NCBI GenBank assembly: GCA_027577415.1
Contig: JANBQS010000151.1
Coordinates: 1 to 30,412 of the forward strand
Source: Coemansia sp. RSA 922
Taxonomy: Eukaryota; Kickxellomycota; Kickxellomycetes; Kickxellales; Kickxellaceae
Reading direction: 5' to 3'
DNA: 30,412 nt
Within the stretch, counting starts at the first letter, position 1. Each line of letters starts with the position of its first letter. Made by a program: the position numbers and the translations under genes. The notes beneath the pieces were generated by a model that saw nothing but the letters and a program-made list of their open reading frames with translations, made no database searches and was not told where the DNA came from. Shown piece after piece: positions 26,043 through 30,412 of this stretch.

Positions 26043-27317
26043 CTAGGCAAAAGTATCGGCATCAGAGTTGACAAAGGTATCGAGCACCCACGGTTGATGC
26101 TGTTGCTGAGGGGTATCCTTCTTAACAGCACTACTACGCGACGATGATGAGCGATATCCCACGAGATAAGCACTAGTGGTAGCCAGTTGACGCACAAGAG
26201 TCACAAGCGCAGGTTCTCTCGGGAACTGCATAGTCTGCAGAATAGCAGCATTAACAGCAGCAGCCAGTTCCTCTCGCCGCTCCTGGGAAAGCAAGTCAGC
26301 AAGCGGGCTCTGCCTAGGATCCGGATAAGCAACCAGTGCAGCGACGTTGGTGATATGGCGCATAATCTCGGCGCGTTTCTGCTTAAGCTCTACTCTTGTA
26401 ACAACCTCGCCGTCGCCAGCCACTGACTGATAGCTCGGCGACTCTGACACAGGTTGCGACGATGAGTAATGCAATCTGAGCGACTCGCCCGCAGTACTCG
26501 ATGACAGGCTGATAGAGTGGTTAAGCCAGGTATCGAATATATCAGTATACCGCCACAGCGTCCGCTGCCCAAACTGCAAAGCGTCCAGCTCCTTGTGCTT
26601 GGCAATAAGCTCCACGTAATACTGGATATCCAAGCGGAAGCGCAGCAACGTAGCGTTGAATTCCTGCCGCAGCGGCAACGGACTAAGCTCCAGGCGGTCA
26701 GATGGCGGCGGGATCAACACAGACCTAAAGTACGTAGAAAGCAGATCCAACGCAACCTCAGGCTCCCGTGCCTCAATGCTAGCACATATGCTCTGCCTGA
26801 TACGCAAGTACTCTATATGGTGGGCAATAAGCTCATTCGCACGAGCATCAGTAGACGCCACTTTACCATCGGTCGCGTGAGTAACTGCAGCAGAGTCCTT
26901 GCGTGGCGGCAGCAGCGGAAATGCTTCAGGTATGCTGACACAGCTGCTATATCCGCTATTCGCCCCACTATTGCTATGCGTAGACAGGTCGCAAGCAGGC
27001 GGCTGTGGTGCTCTGTCGTCATCCATGTGCATGCAACCCTTGCCCTTCTTCAATGCTGATGAAAGTTGCTCCTCATCCGCACTAGGCGTATCCACTGAAG
27101 CACTGTGACTAAAGGGAGAGGACAGGTATGTGGGAGCACTGGAACTAGTCAACGAGCCACTGGTAGCAAGTCCGCATGTACGAGCAAAGGCACTAGCAGT
27201 ACGAGCACAATTTGTGTGAAGCAAGTAAGAGTAGACTAAAAGGTGTAGGTCGCGAGCATCAACAGGGTCAGTAGTTACGTGCTGTCTAGCCTGAATTTCG
27301 TCACTGTTAGAAGACAT
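26043..27317 (-). CDS. LisH-CTLH-CRA protein (RanBPM/GID-complex type)
   Basis: A 424-residue protein from the ATG at 27315-27317. Such proteins are scaffold subunits of the GID/CTLH ubiquitin ligase. LisH covers about 20-52 (DLHLLVYSYLLHTNCARTAS, then AFARTCG). CTLH covers about 165-225 (IRQSICASIEAREPEVALDL). The CRA region continues with LRFRLDIQYYVELI and ends at about 330-385 with YPDPRQSPLADLLSQERREE and AAVNAAIL, closest to the RanBP9/Vid30 CRA end. A Ser-rich insert of about 100 residues separates LisH and CTLH, and another splits the CRA region. No SPRY domain precedes LisH, unlike RanBP9 and Vid30. It may be a GID8-like or SPRY-less RanBPM-like member. It lies 179 bp downstream of the BED-methyltransferase gene on the same strand. 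Confidence 0.86.
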   Translation of the reverse strand: MSSNSDEIQARQHVTTDPVDARDLHLLVYSYLLHTNCARTASAFARTCGLATSGSLTSSSAPTYLSSPFSHSASVDTPSADEEQLSSALKKGKGCMHMDDDRAPQPPACDLSTHSNSGANSGYSSCVSIPEAFPLLPPRKDSAAVTHATDGKVASTDARANELIAHHIEYLRIRQSICASIEAREPEVALDLLSTYFRSVLIPPPSDRLELSPLPLRQEFNATLLRFRLDIQYYVELIAKHKELDALQFGQRTLWRYTDIFDTWLNHSISLSSSTAGESLRLHYSSSQPVSESPSYQSVAGDGEVVTRVELKQKRAEIMRHITNVAALVAYPDPRQSPLADLLSQERREELAAAVNAAILQTMQFPREPALVTLVRQLATTSAYLVGYRSSSSRSSAVKKDTPQQQHQPWVLDTFVNSDADTFA

Positions 27318-27496
27318 TTTGCCAAAAAGAAGAATTGGAGAATATATAAATAATAATAATAGTGAGGCGGAAGAAGAAAAGAAATATAAAAAAAGCGGGA
27401 GAGATGGGAGGAGGGAGGGAGCAGTAACCAAGAATGCTACGCCCAAATAAAAAACAAAATATATTAGCGAAAAACAAGTGTTTCTTTTTTTTTTTT

Positions 27497-29647
27497 TCAT
27501 GTCATCGAAGTAGCTGTGGCCACAGAGGCTGGTGAATGCTGACGAGGCGACACAGACATTAGTACAGACGATAACGGCGACCGACCAGCGGCAGGAGCCG
27601 ACGCCGGGCCCTGAGGAGGCACAGCCACGGTAGCAAACGGCAAAGGCGGCGTCGGATGATGGTGTAAAGGACTATTATGCGGCGACTGATTCAGCGCCAC
27701 CTGTTGCTGCGGCGGCGGCGGTACGAACCGGGGCAGCGACGACGAAGACTGCGGAGCGGCACCCTTATATGACGATCCAATGCGACTCGTAGGCACGATA
27801 AACCTCGAGCCAGAAGATCCAAAGGAAAACGACTCTGGAGTATGCAATGGCGGCGGCGGAAGAGGCTGGCGGCTCGCAGCAGGCGGCATATCAGCACGCA
27901 CATTGCTCTGGCTGATAGAAAACGACGACAGCCGAGGAAACGTCGCCGGATGATCGCGCAATGTACTACGGTGCGCCGAAGATAGAATGTTCTGGGCAGC
28001 CAGCTCAGGAGGAGGCCCAGGCGACGACCGACGCGAAACAGAGATGGACGCTGGGGCTGACACCTCGGGCGCTGGCGGGGGACTGTGAGCACGGCGCAGG
28101 CCGCTGATGAAATAGGGCGTGGGCAGCGGCACGTGCCCCCTCCGACGCGAATTAGGCTCCTCGCCGTCAGGGTCGTCGGTCTCCCAGGGCTCATAGTGCG
28201 CGGCGCCCGGCACCTGCGCAAAGGCGCCAAAGTGATGGGACCGATCGCCCCTGACGTCGAAGTGCCTGCGCAGCCACGACTCGCCCAGCATCAGCGCCGT
28301 GTTGCCGTCGACAAGCACGGGGCGCTGCGCCTCAAACGACCAGTGCGTGTCAAAGCGCATGCGCGCATGCTGGCCCGCAATAGTGCCCCGGTACACGGCC
28401 ACCTGGCCGTAGTCCTCGCGCGTCGGCTCCAGCGCAGACTGCGGGCGAGCAAACTTGAACAGGCGAAAAGTAATGCTGTGGAAGCGCGTGGCTCCCACAA
28501 GGTCGCGCAGGTCCTGAGCATCGATGCGCACGGTGGCGGGCGGGCTGGCCATCCGCACGTCAGCAAAGCCCACGCGCTGGCACAGGCGCCGAAAGTCCTC
28601 CGTGTACAGCGCGCCGCCAAGGCTCTCGCCCATCAGCGCCGGGTGCGACCGCACGTGCGTCGGCAGCCGCCGGTCAGCGTAAATGTCCGAGAACTGAAAC
28701 TCGCCTCCCTCCTTCAGCACCTCAAACACGCTGCGCAGGACCAGCTCCTTGTTGGGCGACAGATTGACGGCGTTGTTGCTGATGCACAGATCGATCGACC
28801 CCGGGTACAGCCCGGGCACCTGGCCCAGGAACTCAATGTAGCCCTTGACAAACCGCAGGTGCGGCTGGTACCCCAGCGCCCGGGCGTACTCGGCCACCGA
28901 GTCGCGCGCCACTCGCAGTTGCTCGTCGGTCATGTCCACGCCAATCACCTCGCCCGCCATGCCCACCAGCCGCGCTGCCACGTAGCAGTCCCGCCCCGAC
29001 CCACACCCGAGATCAAGCACCCGCAGCCCCTCGATCCCCGCCGGCAGCGGCTCGCCGCACCCGTAGAACCGGTCCCGCACGGCTCGCGGCACCAGCGCCA
29101 ATGCCTCGCGCACTGCTGCGTGCGGCGCCACAGTGGCGCCCACCGACATTTGCACGCGGCTCATGGGCGTCACACGCGAGTAGTACCCACGCACGCTCTC
29201 ATACACCGCCGCAAACGGCGCTGGCGCAAACGGAGGCCCCACCGACGGCCCCGGCGCTGGCGCCTCCGCCGGCCCGCCAATGTCCACTGACCGCCGTCGC
29301 TTGACTGCTGGCGACGGGGAATCGTCCTCATACCCGTCCCCATTATCGTTGCGCCCTGCCACTGACGATGGTCCGGGGTTGCCCGAATACGCTCCAATAA
29401 TGCCCAGCGGATACCCATTGCCGTTGATGTTGGCTGCCGCAGCAGCCGCTGCCTCTTCTGCCACAAACTCTTCCTTAATATCTGCGGGGCAGTTGCCGCA
29501 CCGCTGTAAATGTGTCTTCATTCGTTCTGGCTGTCCTGATAACTCGTATTTGCAAAACTTGCATATTGCGCGGTGATGTTTTGACCGTCCTGTCGGCTCA
29601 TGTCGCTCGTAGTGCTGCCATACCGGTGCAAAGTGTTTCGGTGCCAT
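27497..29647 (-). CDS. BED zinc finger fused to AS3MT-like methyltransferase
   Basis: A 716-residue protein from the ATG at 29645-29647. A BED-type finger covers about 8-55 with probable zinc ligands Cys29, Cys32, His46 and Cys50, after the aromatic VWQHYERHEP start; BED fingers bind DNA. KRRR near 117 may be a nuclear signal. Residues about 145-400 match AS3MT-type class I methyltransferases: YGCG (Cys197), LDLGCGSGRDCY (SAM motif), GVDMT, SNNAVNLSPNK, FSDIYADRRLP, GGALY and TFRLFK. The positions of two arsenic-binding cysteines in AS3MT are occupied by Asn292 and Thr387. A further 300 residues start with an AS3MT-like tail (YRGTIAGQHARMRFD) and end in a long Pro/Ser-rich region. GC content is much higher than its neighbours. 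Arsenic methylation is doubtful; the substrate is unknown. Confidence 0.88.
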   Translation of the reverse strand: MAPKHFAPVWQHYERHEPTGRSKHHRAICKFCKYELSGQPERMKTHLQRCGNCPADIKEEFVAEEAAAAAAANINGNGYPLGIIGAYSGNPGPSSVAGRNDNGDGYEDDSPSPAVKRRRSVDIGGPAEAPAPGPSVGPPFAPAPFAAVYESVRGYYSRVTPMSRVQMSVGATVAPHAAVREALALVPRAVRDRFYGCGEPLPAGIEGLRVLDLGCGSGRDCYVAARLVGMAGEVIGVDMTDEQLRVARDSVAEYARALGYQPHLRFVKGYIEFLGQVPGLYPGSIDLCISNNAVNLSPNKELVLRSVFEVLKEGGEFQFSDIYADRRLPTHVRSHPALMGESLGGALYTEDFRRLCQRVGFADVRMASPPATVRIDAQDLRDLVGATRFHSITFRLFKFARPQSALEPTREDYGQVAVYRGTIAGQHARMRFDTHWSFEAQRPVLVDGNTALMLGESWLRRHFDVRGDRSHHFGAFAQVPGAAHYEPWETDDPDGEEPNSRRRGHVPLPTPYFISGLRRAHSPPPAPEVSAPASISVSRRSSPGPPPELAAQNILSSAHRSTLRDHPATFPRLSSFSISQSNVRADMPPAASRQPLPPPPLHTPESFSFGSSGSRFIVPTSRIGSSYKGAAPQSSSSLPRFVPPPPQQQVALNQSPHNSPLHHHPTPPLPFATVAVPPQGPASAPAAGRSPLSSVLMSVSPRQHSPASVATATSMT

Positions 29648-30281
29648 GGTATAAATTACTCCCTTTGTGATTATAACAATTGTATGAAAGTACACGCAAG
29701 AAGAAGAAAAAAAAAAAAAGAGAAAAAATTTTGTACACGGCTTGTATATCGCCTGTGTGCCAGCTGTACGCGTGAAAGAAAGTGAAGAATAAAAATAAAA
29801 AACGATAAGGCGCAATAGCGAGAGAAAACAAAAAAACGAGAAAGAAAAGTGAAGATGAAGGGGGGGAGGATGCCCACACACCCCTCTTGCTCACACAGTT
29901 TTTTCCTGGATGGGGAGAAGACGCTCCCCCCTGATTCCTGGTACCACACAAAATTTTCTGCTTATCGCACTCCCCCCTTTTCTGATGTAAATCAGTTGTA
30001 ATCGGATCTCCCTCTTGCTAATACAGCACAGACCCCTTCAATGTCTCGAGACACAGTATACTTTCTCTTCTCTAGCAAGAACTTTTTTTTTTTTTACTGT
30101 TCTGCGCCATGTGTTGCCATATTGCGCGGCTGATAACCCTCTACTGTACATATCCTTCACAAAGAGAAGGGGAAAAAAGGTCCAGAAAGAAAAACCACAG
30201 GCACTTACATTCAGATACAATTATTTTTTTTCCACTCTCTCTTCTCATGCATGTCCGACATTAACCATTCTGCACACTTCA
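29648..30281. other. Divergent intergenic region upstream of the BED-methyltransferase
   Basis: No gene is supported. The plus strand is purine-rich at 29696-29880 (pyrimidine-rich leader of the minus-strand gene). 30084-30095 is a T run, and 30225-30245 is a pyrimidine tract before the start of the plus-strand gene at 30282. Confidence 0.55.
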
Positions 30282-30412
30282 ATGCATCTACCAAACCTGC
30301 TTATTTATCTCTTGCCCGCTCTGGCAATTGCCTCACAGCCAGAACAGAAATCCGCTATTGCTCGTGCTCCTGCAGGTGTCTCACGGGCAGATGCGTACTC
30401 TCTAGCTACCCA
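30282..30412 (+). CDS. N-terminus of a predicted secreted protein (cut by window end)
   Basis: The frame is open from the ATG at 30282-30284 to the window edge, 43 codons. It begins MHLPNLLIYLLPALAIASQP, a typical signal peptide with a likely cut after IAS. A run of Ala, Gly, Ser and Arg residues follows. A pyrimidine-rich leader precedes it, as for other genes in the window. Too little is present to name a family, and an intron or a stop beyond the edge cannot be excluded. Confidence 0.55.
   Translation, partial: MHLPNLLIYLLPALAIASQPEQKSAIARAPAGVSRADAYSLAT

Noticed and set aside
28085..29290. 401-codon open frame on the plus strand
   Set aside because: It is antisense to the GC-rich methyltransferase gene. 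Its His/Arg/Pro-rich product has no recognisable domain.
1..30412. CRISPR array, transposon or prophage content
   Set aside because: No short regularly spaced repeats with unique spacers, no transposase or integrase frame and no terminal inverted repeats with target duplications were seen; the gene content is eukaryotic.

Overview
The window is eukaryotic and almost certainly fungal. It encodes kexin, POT/PTR2 peptide transporters, RSA3, KXD1, an alpha-arrestin with a PPxY motif, a RasGAP, a CTLH/CRA protein and a UBOX5-type E3 ligase. Genes are dense, sit on both strands and have few, short introns (73 and 85 bp found). No bacterial operon features, rRNA or intact tRNA were seen. An early-diverging (zygomycete-type, perhaps Kickxellomycotina) fungus would fit, but that placement is a guess.

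Layout. 1-5503 holds two PTR2-type transporters on the minus strand (the first cut by the window start), with two unrecognised paralogues (A, 1446-2123; C, 2844-3479) between them and a tandem-repeat array carrying TGACGTA motifs. 6814-8145 holds a divergent pair, RSA3 (ribosome assembly) and KXD1 (BORC/BLOC-1-type subunit). 8532-9212 is paralogue B, an inverted copy of A with its flanks. 9706-20670 carries a mucin-like GPI-type surface protein, an APC amino-acid permease, KEX2 (with a GC-AG intron), a RasGAP and an alpha-arrestin. 20825-23459 is a tandem array of three small unrecognised paralogues (F, G, H). 24715-29647 carries a UBOX5/RNF37-like U-box protein, a LisH-CTLH-CRA protein and a BED-finger protein fused to an AS3MT-like methyltransferase. 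The start of a secreted-protein gene runs off the right end (30282 onward).

The most unusual content is the set of six small genes in two unrelated families: A/B/C with a predicted ubiquitin-like N-terminal fold, and F/G/H with a predicted thioredoxin-like fold lacking CxxC. All six share one core-promoter design: CTATAAA, then a purine-rich GAGG block, then CCCACC (or part of it) about 30 bp downstream. The other genes instead tend to have pyrimidine-rich leaders. In both families the non-coding flanks are far more conserved than the coding sequence. Hand-counted codon differences are mostly amino-acid changing (15 of 17 for A/B, 14 of 17 for F/G over the first codons). This suggests rapid diversification of the proteins under a common regulatory programme. 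The second notable item is the BED-AS3MT-like fusion, which has lost two of the cysteines that bind arsenic in true AS3MT.

There is no operon logic. Loose themes are nutrient uptake and its control (two peptide transporters, an amino-acid permease, an arrestin that would guide permease endocytosis, a RasGAP), and ubiquitin-linked regulation (arrestin PPxY, U-box E3, CTLH protein).
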